NCBI RefSeq assembly: GCF_019312595.1
Contig: NZ_JAHWDQ010000001.1
Span: 682,001 to 746,000, forward strand
From: Zhongshania aquimaris
GTDB taxonomy: Bacteria; Pseudomonadota; Gammaproteobacteria; Pseudomonadales; Spongiibacteraceae
Length of the DNA: 64,000 bases
Reading direction: 5' to 3'
In this document: piece after piece, positions 26,543 through 34,154 of the stretch
Position numbering within the stretch: position 1 is the stretch's first letter
How the letters are laid out: every line of letters starts with the position of its first letter
Position numbers and translations under genes: made by a program
The notes under the pieces: generated by a model
The model's input: only the letters and a program-made list of their open reading frames with translations
Database searches by the model: none
What the model was told of the DNA's origin: nothing

Positions 26543-26842
26543 ATGAAATTATTGATTCGCAATTTAAACCGCACCACCACCGAAGCAGAGCTTTTAGACC
26601 TGTTTGAAGAATATGGCAGTGTGCAATCCTTAAACTTAGTCAGAGACGAGGACGCGAACCTGTCCAAGGGTTTTGGCTTTGTGAATATGCCCAAAGCAGG
26701 TGAAGCCAAGGTGGCCATGCAAAACCTGAACGGCAAAATTATTGCCGGCTTTAAAATTCGCGTTAAAAAGGCTGAACCTGCGGTTGCCGCAACGGATAGC
26801 GACGATGTAGAAGCCATCGACGAAGACAGCGATGAAGTCTAA
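26543..26842 (+). CDS. RRM-type RNA-binding protein
   Basis: A 99-residue protein with one RNA recognition motif: RNP2 is LLIRNL near residues 3-8 and RNP1 is KGFGFVNM near residues 43-50. A short acidic tail (DSDDVEAIDEDSDEV) ends the protein. Similar single-RRM proteins in gammaproteobacteria and cyanobacteria bind RNA and some are cold-responsive. It overlaps the VF530 gene by 11 bases. Confidence 0.92.
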   Translation: MKLLIRNLNRTTTEAELLDLFEEYGSVQSLNLVRDEDANLSKGFGFVNMPKAGEAKVAMQNLNGKIIAGFKIRVKKAEPAVAATDSDDVEAIDEDSDEV

Positions 26843-27086
26843 AGACCCCACGCCATCCTCCCCCGGCTCAAAAGATCCATTGCACGGACTGACCTTAGAG
26901 ATGGTGTTAACACGCCTAGAGGCCAAGTTCGGCTGGGAGGAATTGGGCCGTCGCATCAAAATAAAGTGCTTTACCGACGACCCGAGCATAGCCTCAAGTC
27001 TAAAATTCTTGCGGCGCACACCGTGGGCAAGACAAAAAGTTGAGGCGCTGTATATTCGCAGTCAGCGCCCCGCGCAAAAGTCATAA
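26832..27086 (+). CDS. VF530 family DNA-binding-like protein
   Basis: An 84-residue protein with the VF530 signature: DPLHGLTLEMVLTRLEAKFG, then IKCFTDDPSIASSLKFLRRT and PWARQKVEALYI. The family adopts a small helical fold proposed to bind DNA. Overlap with the RRM gene implies coupled translation. Confidence 0.9.
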   Translation: MKSKDPTPSSPGSKDPLHGLTLEMVLTRLEAKFGWEELGRRIKIKCFTDDPSIASSLKFLRRTPWARQKVEALYIRSQRPAQKS

Positions 27087-27090
27087 GCCG

Positions 27091-29271
27091 TTAAGCACTA
27101 AGGGCTGCAGTCGCCGCTACCAAGCTCAAGGTCACCGGCACACCGTTTAATACCGCATTGCCAGACAATTCATCAATCTGCATTTCATCGGTCAAGTCAT
27201 TGACGCTGACACCGGCGTGATCCTGCGCCGTTTGCCACTGGGTACCGCTGAGATTGTGCCCCCAGCCGTGGGGAATACTAATTACCCCCAGCATCATTTC
27301 ATCACTGATATGCGCCGCCAACTCCACACTGCCAACCCGCGACGTCACCCTGACTAAATCACCGTCGGCAATTGCCAGCCGCTGTGCATCGAGGGGGTTT
27401 ATCAAAGCCGTACAGCGATCCTTGCCTTTTACCAAGCGGTGACTATTGTGCAACCAGGAGTTATTACTGCGCACATCGCGACGACCAATCAACAAGAGCT
27501 GGTCTGGCGCGGTACTACTATTAAAGAATTTAGCTTCCACCCGCGCCACATCGTTTAGAAAGAACTCAGCTTCGAGATGGATTTTACGATCGCGATGAAA
27601 CAGCGCCCCTGGCAATGCCGGCTTAAGCGCACCAAGATCGATACCGTGAGGCGATTTTTTCAATTTAGCCAAGGACAAACCTTTAAACAGGTTTAAGCCT
27701 CCGCCATAGGGGCCCTGTCGCAACAACAAGGCGAGTAAACCCGATGGTCCAGCACGTCTCAGCAGTTGCCGTCCGAGCTTGTCTTTAAGCCCCCTTGCGG
27801 GCTGAAGACGATCTCGCAAGCCCAACAAAATTTCCCAATCATGCCTCGCATTCGCTTTCCGAGGGAAAAGTGCTTCGGCATAACGCGCATTGTTTCGCAC
27901 CGCCAGAACATTAAAAATCACATCGTAATGCTCCCGCTCCAAGGGACTCACCGGCGGCAAGATAAAATCGGCGTGACGGCTGCTTTCATTGATATAAAAG
28001 TCGATCGCGACCAGCAAATCCAGGCCTTTAAAGGCGCGATCAAGCTGCTCACCATTAGGTGTCGACAGCACCGGATTGCCCGCCATTAACAACATACCCT
28101 TAATCTGGCCAGCACCTGGGGTGGTAATCTCCTCGGCCAAGGTCGCCACCGGCAACTCGCCATTAAACTCCGGCAGACCCCGCACACGGCTGTGAAAGCG
28201 CCCCATATTGCCACGGCCACTTTGCGCGAGAATATCGACTGCAGGCTTGGCAAACATTAAGCCGCCCACGCTATCCAGTCGACCCGTGAGAATATTGAAT
28301 AACATGATGAGGTACTGACTGAGGGTGCCAAACTCCTGCACCGAGACACCGAGGCGTCCGTACATCACCGGCGCTTTGGCCGCGCAAAAATCACGGACCA
28401 AGCTGCGAATCAAATCGGCAGACATACCCGTCAACGGCGCAACTCTCTCAGGGGTGTACTCGCTGAAAGAATCTGCCAAGCTCATTGGGCCTTGATCTAG
28501 ATGCTTGGCTAAATTCCCGGTGCTAACAAGGCCCTCTGCAAACAGCACATGCAGCATTGCCAGCAAGACCAACACGTCAGTTCCGGGCCGCACAAAATGA
28601 TGAGCGTCCGCCATGTCGGCGGTCAATGTGCGCCGCGGATCTACCACCACCACTTTGCCACGCTTGCGCACATCTTTAAGCCGCTGCTTAACATCGGCCA
28701 CACTCATGATGCTGCCATTGGACGCCAGGGGGTTGGCGCCAAACATTAAAAAATAATCGCTGTTATCGATATCTGGCACCGGAATTCGCAGCTGATGACC
28801 AAATAACTTCCACGACACTATATGGTGTGGCAGTTGATCTACCGAAGTGGCAGAAAACTTGTTCCTGGTTTTTAAAGCTCGCAACATCCCGCCGCTCATT
28901 AATAACGATCCGGTGTTGTGAACATTGGGATTGCCGAGATACACACCCAGTGCGTCGTTACCGTGCTCAGCTTGCAAAGACGTAATGCGCGCCGTGACTT
29001 TGTCTAACGCCTGCTCCCAGGATAGCTCGCGCCACTGGCCATTTACCTTCTCCATGGGCGCTCGAATACGATCGGGGTCTTCGTACAAATCCTTTAATGC
29101 AAGTGCTTTTGGGCAGATATGGCCTCGGCTAAACGAGTCTTGCGGATCACCTTTTATACTGGTGATCGCATTATCTTCCAGGGTAATTTCGATACCGCAC
29201 ATGGCCTCACATAAATTACAGGTGCGGAAATGTTTAGTTGTAGATCCCACAGCATCACCTTTATCTGACAT
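27091..29271 (-). CDS. molybdopterin-dependent oxidoreductase
   Basis: A 726-residue catalytic subunit-like protein of the DMSO reductase superfamily. A [4Fe-4S] site is formed by Cys18, Cys21, Cys25 and Cys53 (CNLCEAMCG and GHICPKA). Molybdopterin-binding blocks follow (YLGNPNVHNTGS, VVDPRRTLTADMA, MLLMAGNPVLSTPN and the C-terminal SIPHGWGHNLSG). No twin-arginine signal precedes the cluster, so it is probably cytoplasmic. No redox partner gene is adjacent, and the substrate is unknown. The ATG at 29271 is the likeliest start but has only a weak ribosome binding site. Confidence 0.88.
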   Translation of the reverse strand: MSDKGDAVGSTTKHFRTCNLCEAMCGIEITLEDNAITSIKGDPQDSFSRGHICPKALALKDLYEDPDRIRAPMEKVNGQWRELSWEQALDKVTARITSLQAEHGNDALGVYLGNPNVHNTGSLLMSGGMLRALKTRNKFSATSVDQLPHHIVSWKLFGHQLRIPVPDIDNSDYFLMFGANPLASNGSIMSVADVKQRLKDVRKRGKVVVVDPRRTLTADMADAHHFVRPGTDVLVLLAMLHVLFAEGLVSTGNLAKHLDQGPMSLADSFSEYTPERVAPLTGMSADLIRSLVRDFCAAKAPVMYGRLGVSVQEFGTLSQYLIMLFNILTGRLDSVGGLMFAKPAVDILAQSGRGNMGRFHSRVRGLPEFNGELPVATLAEEITTPGAGQIKGMLLMAGNPVLSTPNGEQLDRAFKGLDLLVAIDFYINESSRHADFILPPVSPLEREHYDVIFNVLAVRNNARYAEALFPRKANARHDWEILLGLRDRLQPARGLKDKLGRQLLRRAGPSGLLALLLRQGPYGGGLNLFKGLSLAKLKKSPHGIDLGALKPALPGALFHRDRKIHLEAEFFLNDVARVEAKFFNSSTAPDQLLLIGRRDVRSNNSWLHNSHRLVKGKDRCTALINPLDAQRLAIADGDLVRVTSRVGSVELAAHISDEMMLGVISIPHGWGHNLSGTQWQTAQDHAGVSVNDLTDEMQIDELSGNAVLNGVPVTLSLVAATAALSA

Positions 29272-29563
29272 CGGTCTTATTATTTGGCACGCTGAATCCG
29301 CGCGCAAAGTAGCTCGATGTTATCAGCGAATACACCTAATTAGCTAATTTCAATAAAATTTGCCTGTTTCCACTACGACGCATCGCTAATAACACCCCGG
29401 AAGATGCTAAGCTGGCGACATATAGATCACATTAATCTCCCCGCGAAAATCATCCACCTTTACGCGAATATTTACGGGCAAACTGATATATGTCTATGCA
29501 GATAAGACCTTAGGCATAAAATTTGCTACAAAAAAACCATAGGAACGACAAGAAGTAGGTGAT

Positions 29564-30619
29564 ATGAAACACACTATGACTGAAGACGAGGATGTCCTCC
29601 ACGCGTTGTTTGAAGCGTGCAAAAGTCTAGGCATTGACCTCAAGGACGCTGCGAGTAAATCTGGCTTACCTGCCAAATTACTGACATTGCCCAATCATTT
29701 TGTGTCCAGCCATTTATTTAACTACCTGCTTGAAAATATCGCCAAAACATACCACTGCCAAGACTTTGCTCTCCATCTTGCGAACAAGCTTCAAACCCCG
29801 GAGCTGGGCCTACCTACCACGGTAATGTCACTAAGCTCAGATTTTAAAACTGGCTTGGAGCACGCCAGTCAATACAGTGCCTATTACCAAGACACCGGAT
29901 ATTGGCGGCACCAAATCTGCAATGAGCAGGTCACCCTTATCAAGTCAGCCAATACTCTCAGCAGCACATATTACCGACAGAGAAATTTACTCGGCACCGC
30001 ACAGATGTTTTTGCTGCTCAACACCCTGTCCAGTCACCTCTGGCAACCAAAGAAAGTCTGCTTTAGCTTTTCCGATCCCGGCGCCAAATTTTCCGATACC
30101 TTCCATGAGTTCTTTAATTGCGAACTTATTTTTGATCAGCCCAATGACAGCATTTCTTTTCCAGCGGAGTACTTAGAGTTCAATATTAGCGGCAGTGACC
30201 CAGCGCTATTGCGCAGCATGGAGGTACACATAAGAGGCCTACAAGAAGAATTACTCCACGACCGGGATATCGTGGAACGCGCCCGCTTGATGATCGATGA
30301 ACGACTGCGGTTTGCCCATTGCTCCGAGGACGAGTTGGCTTTCTACCTGAAGCTATCGACCGCAGACTTGCAGCGTGAATTTGCCAAAGCCAAAACCGAC
30401 TTTACTGCATTACTGGAACAGCAGATCAGTGCCAGAGCAGTCTTTTATACCCAGCGCTGCCATGTACCGATGGATATCGTTCTCACATCGCTAATGCCAT
30501 ACGATGAAGACCGGCTATACGACTTACTCAAGGAAAGAGAAAAGGAACCCACTGAACCAACCCTGAGACAGGACGATATTATAAAAGGTGGTATCAGCAA
30601 GCCGCCATTGAGCAACTAA
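29564..30619 (+). CDS. AraC/OruR-like protein with degenerate DNA-binding region
   Basis: A 351-residue protein whose first 230 residues resemble the ligand-binding domain of OruR-type AraC regulators (LGLPTTVMSLSSDFKTGLEH, then SFPAEYLEFNISGSDPALLR). The C-terminal part keeps the first helix-turn-helix in altered form (ELAFYLKLSTADLQREFAKA) but the second, normally around a GFSE block, is not recognisable. It may have lost or changed DNA binding. A bidirectional terminator follows its stop. Confidence 0.75.
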   Translation: MKHTMTEDEDVLHALFEACKSLGIDLKDAASKSGLPAKLLTLPNHFVSSHLFNYLLENIAKTYHCQDFALHLANKLQTPELGLPTTVMSLSSDFKTGLEHASQYSAYYQDTGYWRHQICNEQVTLIKSANTLSSTYYRQRNLLGTAQMFLLLNTLSSHLWQPKKVCFSFSDPGAKFSDTFHEFFNCELIFDQPNDSISFPAEYLEFNISGSDPALLRSMEVHIRGLQEELLHDRDIVERARLMIDERLRFAHCSEDELAFYLKLSTADLQREFAKAKTDFTALLEQQISARAVFYTQRCHVPMDIVLTSLMPYDEDRLYDLLKEREKEPTEPTLRQDDIIKGGISKPPLSN

Positions 30620-30645
30620 GCAACAAAGAATTACCCTGAAGATGC

Positions 30646-30678
30646 AAAAAAGCCGGAGCGATTAACTCCGGCTTTTTT
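30646..30678. terminator. bidirectional rho-independent terminator
   Basis: AGCCGGAG and CTCCGGCT form a stem with a seven-base loop, flanked by A6 on the left and T6 on the right. It can terminate both the AraC-like gene and sat, which converge here. Confidence 0.93.
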
Positions 30679-30706
30679 ATTTACACGATCGATGATGCCT
30701 TAGCAA

Positions 30707-31903
30707 TTAAGCCTTGGCATCCTCAATTTGATAGTAGTCCATCAAAATCTTAGCGACTTCAGGGCGCGAGAACTCTGGTGGTGGCGCAATGCCAGCACCC
30801 AGCATTTCACGCACTTTAGTGCCTGACAGCAATACGAAGTCTTCTTTGCTGTGATCTGGCGCGTCGCGCATCATCACAACCTTGTCGAGTTTCTTCGAGT
30901 ATGCGGTGTGGTCTGCACGGTAAATTTCGATATCCATTGCGCCTGCTGGCACTTTTTCGTCGAAAATCGTTTGCGCATCAAAACCGCCGTAGTAATCGCC
31001 CACACCGGCGTGATCACGACCAACAATCAGATGAGTACAGCCACAGTTCTGACGGAACAGCGCGTGCAATACCGCTTCGCGAGGACCAGCGTAAAGCATA
31101 TCGAAGCCGTAACCAGTGATCATCACTGTGTTTTTAGGGAAGTAAACGTCAACCATTTTACGGATAGACGCGTCGCGGACGTGAGCCGGAATATCGCCTG
31201 GCTTCAATTGACCCAACAGCATGTGAATCAAAATACCGTCGGTGCCAAGATCTTCCATTGCCATGCGGCAAAGTTCTTCGTGGGCACGGTGCATTGGGTT
31301 GCGAGTTTGGAAGGCAACCACTTTTTCCCAGCCGCGCTCGGCAATTTCATTGCGAATTTCAACGGCGGTGCGGAAAGTATCCGGGAAGTCAGCCTGGAAG
31401 TAAGAGAAGTTCAACACTTGAATCGGACCAGACAACATGGTGTTGCCCTGAGCCTTAAAGGTTTGTACGCCTGGGTGCTTGTCATCCAATGTGCCGAAAA
31501 TGTTCTCAGCCATAAAGTCGATTTGCTCTGCGCTAACAGTTTCAACCGCTTCCACATCCATGATCGCCAGAACAGGATTGCCTTCAACATTGGGGTCGCG
31601 CAGTGCAATGCGCTGACCGGCAGTGATGCCCTGCGCATCTTTAGTCAGGTTAACGATAGGCACGGGCCAGAATAAACCGTCAGTAGTGCAAAGGTCTTTG
31701 GCTACCGCCAAAGAATCGGCCAGGTTCATATAGCCTTTTAAGGGGGTGAAGTAACCCGCACCCAGCATAACGGCGTTAGCCGCAGCGGCAGAACTCACTA
31801 GCAGCGATGGCAGTGTTTCTGCTTCGGCATTCAGCGCGTGGTGTTTTTCAGTGTCGTATACGAATAATGGGCTAAGCTCGTCGGCGCCATGTGGTTTGAT
31901 CAT
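30707..31903 (-). CDS. sat: sulfate adenylyltransferase (ATP sulfurylase, Sat type)
   Basis: A 398-residue ATP sulfurylase that makes adenosine 5'-phosphosulfate from sulfate and ATP. AFQTRNPMHRAHEELC carries the QxRNPxHxxH motif and VGRDHAGVGDYYGGFDAQ the second nucleotide-binding motif. This is the single-subunit Sat type found in eukaryotes, archaea and sulfur oxidisers, not the heterodimeric CysDN common in gammaproteobacteria. GGAG precedes its ATG. Together with cysC it makes PAPS for assimilation. Confidence 0.93.
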   Translation of the reverse strand: MIKPHGADELSPLFVYDTEKHHALNAEAETLPSLLVSSAAAANAVMLGAGYFTPLKGYMNLADSLAVAKDLCTTDGLFWPVPIVNLTKDAQGITAGQRIALRDPNVEGNPVLAIMDVEAVETVSAEQIDFMAENIFGTLDDKHPGVQTFKAQGNTMLSGPIQVLNFSYFQADFPDTFRTAVEIRNEIAERGWEKVVAFQTRNPMHRAHEELCRMAMEDLGTDGILIHMLLGQLKPGDIPAHVRDASIRKMVDVYFPKNTVMITGYGFDMLYAGPREAVLHALFRQNCGCTHLIVGRDHAGVGDYYGGFDAQTIFDEKVPAGAMDIEIYRADHTAYSKKLDKVVMMRDAPDHSKEDFVLLSGTKVREMLGAGIAPPPEFSRPEVAKILMDYYQIEDAKA

Positions 31904-31926
31904 TTTGTCACTCCGTTAGTTAGAAA

Positions 31927-31954
31927 GTCCGACGTCGGGTGTCTGACGTCGGAC
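31927..31954. repeat. palindromic GACGTC repeat, copy 1
   Basis: GTCCGACGTC and GACGTCGGAC form a perfect ten-base inverted repeat around GGGTGTCT. It lies in the gap between cysC and sat. A related palindrome follows 18 bases later. Confidence 0.8.
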
Positions 31955-31972
31955 GAAAACATAAATGCAACT

Positions 31973-31996
31973 CGGGCGTCAGACATCTGACACCCG
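31973..31996. repeat. palindromic GACGTC-like repeat, copy 2
   Basis: CGGGCGTCAGA and TCTGACACCCG form an 11-base stem with one mismatch (or G-U in RNA) and a two-base centre. It shares the GGGTGTC/GTCTGA core with copy 1, suggesting a small dispersed intergenic repeat family. Confidence 0.75.
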
Positions 31997-32003
31997 TCAC
32001 GCT

Positions 32004-32615
32004 TTAAATAATTCCGCGCTCGGTCATCATCGCCAGCAGAATTTCCACCTCTTCTTCCAGGCTCTGCTCGTGACTATTCAATACCAGTTCCGCTTTTAGC
32101 GGCGCTTCGTAGGGGTCAGAAATACCGGTGAAGTTTTTAATCTCGCCAGCACGGGCTTTTTTGTACAAGCCTTTAGGGTCGCGCTGTTCTGCCACATCGA
32201 GTGGTACGTCGACAAACACTTCAAGGAAATCCATGTCGCCCGCGTCGTGCAGCTCACGAACGATGTCGCGGTCAGCGCGGTATGGGCTGACAAAGCTCGA
32301 CAACACAATCACACCGGTGTCGACAAACAATTTAGAGATTTCACCGATACGACGGATGTTTTCAGTGCGGTCTTCGGCGCTAAATCCTAGGTTTTTGTTG
32401 ATACCCAAGCGAATGTTATCGCCGTCCAGACGGTAGCAGAGATGACCTTTTTCCATCAGCGCCTTTTCTAATGCAACTGCAACGGTGCTTTTACCACTGC
32501 CAGACAGACCGGTGAACCACAGAGTTGCACCTTTTTGCTTGAGCAGCTTGTTGCGGTCTTCACGGCTTACTTCGCCGTCATGCCAGTATACATTCGTTGC
32601 TTTTACGTCAGTCAT
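32004..32615 (-). CDS. cysC: adenylyl-sulfate kinase
   Basis: A 203-residue P-loop kinase that phosphorylates APS to PAPS. The Walker A motif GLSGSGKST lies near residues 37-45, LDGDNIRLGINKNLGFS is the APS-binding block, and GLYKKARAGEIKNFTG with ISDPYEAP is the C-terminal family signature. GGAG precedes ATG 32615 at eight bases. It is upstream of sat on the same strand, separated by two palindromic repeats, and divergent from a LysR gene. Confidence 0.95.
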   Translation of the reverse strand: MTDVKATNVYWHDGEVSREDRNKLLKQKGATLWFTGLSGSGKSTVAVALEKALMEKGHLCYRLDGDNIRLGINKNLGFSAEDRTENIRRIGEISKLFVDTGVIVLSSFVSPYRADRDIVRELHDAGDMDFLEVFVDVPLDVAEQRDPKGLYKKARAGEIKNFTGISDPYEAPLKAELVLNSHEQSLEEEVEILLAMMTERGII

Positions 32616-32743
32616 TCACTTATCTCCACGGGAACGAGTTAAATCACATTCTTTCACTGCTAGCAGCCCAAAGCGGCCCTGCGCAATAACAGGCCGCCAT
32701 ACTAAAAGCATTTTTATCACAAGTAAAACGGGATATTATTATA

Positions 32744-32770
32744 GTCAGTATCGATTTTATCGATACTGAC
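32744..32770. promoter_or_regulatory. 27-bp perfect palindrome, probable LysR operator
   Basis: GTCAGTATCGAT and ATCGATACTGAC are perfect 12-base inverted repeats around TTT. The centre contains the T-N11-A pattern of LysR-type boxes. It stands 52 bp before the LysR start and 128 bp before the divergent cysC start, so it could control both. Confidence 0.75.
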
Positions 32771-32822
32771 AGCATATTCGCTTACACTGTACAACACGTT
32801 TAAATAGCGGAGAAACCGCGCT

Positions 32823-33704
32823 ATGAACTTCAGCATTCGACAGCTAGAGATCTTTCTGTCTGTCGCCAAACACCAGAGTGTGTCCAAGGCGGCAGACCAG
32901 CTATGCCTGTCCCAGTCCGCCGCGAGCGCCTCATTGCAAAATTTGGAAAAGTCCTACGGCGTGAGCCTGTTTGATCGCCAGGGCAACAAAATCAAACTCA
33001 ATGCCATCGGCCACACCCTGCGCAAAGAGGCGGAGACCTTATTCGCCCACTGCCAACAATTCGACGACGCCTTAAAGCGCCATGCCGATATCGGCCACCT
33101 GCGGGTCGGCGCCAGCTTTACCATTGGCAACCATCTAGTGGTGCGCTACCTAGCGGACTATTTAGAAAACTACCCCGACGCCGACGTGCAGTTTGAAACC
33201 GCAAACACCCCTGACATCGTCGCTAAAGTCCTTAACTATGAAGTCGATGTTGGCATGATTGAACGCGAGGTTCAGCACCGCGAACTAGAGCTAATACCCT
33301 GGAAAGAAGACGAACTCGTGGTCTTTTGCAGCGCCTCGCACCCGCTCGCCCAAAAAGGCGTTCTCAAAGATAAGGATATTAAAGAAGCGAGATGGATCTT
33401 GCGGGAACCGGATTCCGGTGCGCGCTTCACCTTCGACCGCGCACTTGCAGGGCTGTTGCCCGACATCGAAATTTACCGTGAATTCAAACACAATGAGGCG
33501 ATTAAGAGCGCGGTGGAGTCAGGCTTGGGGATCGGCTGTTTATCTAAGGTGGTGTTGCAAAACGACTTTCGCAACGGTGACCTGGTGCCACTTACCTTGG
33601 CAAATCGGGATATGACACGAACCTTCTACTTCGCCCTACCCAAACAGCGGCACAAAAAAGCCGCCGTTGAATTTTGGGTAGAGCTTTGTAGAAAAATGCG
33701 TTAA
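32823..33704 (+). CDS. LysR-family regulator, CysL/YeiE-like
   Basis: A 293-residue LysR-type regulator. The N-terminal winged helix-turn-helix (IFLSVAKHQSVSKAADQLCL, then SQSAASASLQNLEK) is followed by a periplasmic-binding-protein-like effector domain (LRVGASFTIGNHLVVRYLAD near residue 95). The effector domain resembles the CysL/CbbR/YeiE branch. Divergence from cysC-sat fits control of sulfate activation, possibly in response to a sulfur compound; the effector is inferred. Confidence 0.9.
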   Translation: MNFSIRQLEIFLSVAKHQSVSKAADQLCLSQSAASASLQNLEKSYGVSLFDRQGNKIKLNAIGHTLRKEAETLFAHCQQFDDALKRHADIGHLRVGASFTIGNHLVVRYLADYLENYPDADVQFETANTPDIVAKVLNYEVDVGMIEREVQHRELELIPWKEDELVVFCSASHPLAQKGVLKDKDIKEARWILREPDSGARFTFDRALAGLLPDIEIYREFKHNEAIKSAVESGLGIGCLSKVVLQNDFRNGDLVPLTLANRDMTRTFYFALPKQRHKKAAVEFWVELCRKMR

Positions 33705-33851
33705 TGAAACTTCCAACTTGCCTAAACTCCGCTTTAAGTGCTTACGAAACGATAACACTACGGACTCACTCAACTGAGCCGATAAGTTCAAATTGAGCCC
33801 CATATTGAAAATGACGGCAAAACCGATGAGTAAAGGCGTCATTTATATTGT

Positions 33852-33879
33852 TTGACCTACATTTGCACTTTACTATAGT
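33852..33879 (+). promoter_or_regulatory. sigma-70 promoter of the defence operon
   Basis: TTGACC (33852-33857), a 16-base spacer, then TATAGT (33874-33879), close to consensus, lie just before the HTH controller gene. The promoter sits within an inverted repeat that could serve as the controller's operator. Confidence 0.65.
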
Positions 33880-33905
33880 TGAATCTACACAAGCACGGTG
33901 CAAAT
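33861..33905. promoter_or_regulatory. inverted repeat flanking the defence promoter
   Basis: ATTTGCAC at 33861-33868 and GTGCAAAT at 33898-33905 are exact reverse complements, 29 bases apart. The first half lies inside the -35/-10 spacer and the second touches the ATG of the HTH gene. The layout suits an autorepressor that blocks polymerase and translation start. Confidence 0.5.
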
Positions 33906-34154
33906 ATGATCAGATTTCGCCTGAAAGAGCTAATAGCGGAAAAGGAATTTCAAGAAAGTCGACGTATTACTTTAGAGGAAGTAGCCAAATCGACGGGAAT
34001 TCACCGAACTACCCTTTCAAAGGTTTCTAATCAAAAAGGCTATAACACTACAACAGAAGTGCTCGACAAATTGTGCGAATTCTTTGGCGTAGAACTTGGG
34101 GGCCTCGCAGAGCACATCAAGGAAGACAGCGAGAGCGGAGCTGCTCATGATTGA
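33906..34154 (+). CDS. XRE/Cro-type HTH controller protein
   Basis: An 82-residue single-domain helix-turn-helix protein: ITLEEVAKSTGIHRTTLSKV is the motif, followed by TTTEVLDKLCEFFGVELGGL, typical of Cro/C1-type controllers. ATG 33906 fits the domain boundary. Its stop overlaps the helicase start by eight bases, so it is the first gene of the defence operon and probably adjusts its expression, as C-proteins do in restriction-modification systems. Confidence 0.85.
   Translation: MIRFRLKELIAEKEFQESRRITLEEVAKSTGIHRTTLSKVSNQKGYNTTTEVLDKLCEFFGVELGGLAEHIKEDSESGAAHD

Noticed and set aside
30851-31675. 274-codon plus-strand frame opposite sat
   Set aside because: Lies wholly inside the well-supported sat gene; translation is rich in His, Val and Asn with no domain, as expected for an antisense shadow.
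33705-33905. tRNA or attachment-site repeat at the island border
   Set aside because: No tRNA-like cloverleaf and no direct repeat shared with 45637-45892 was found by eye; no integrase gene is present.
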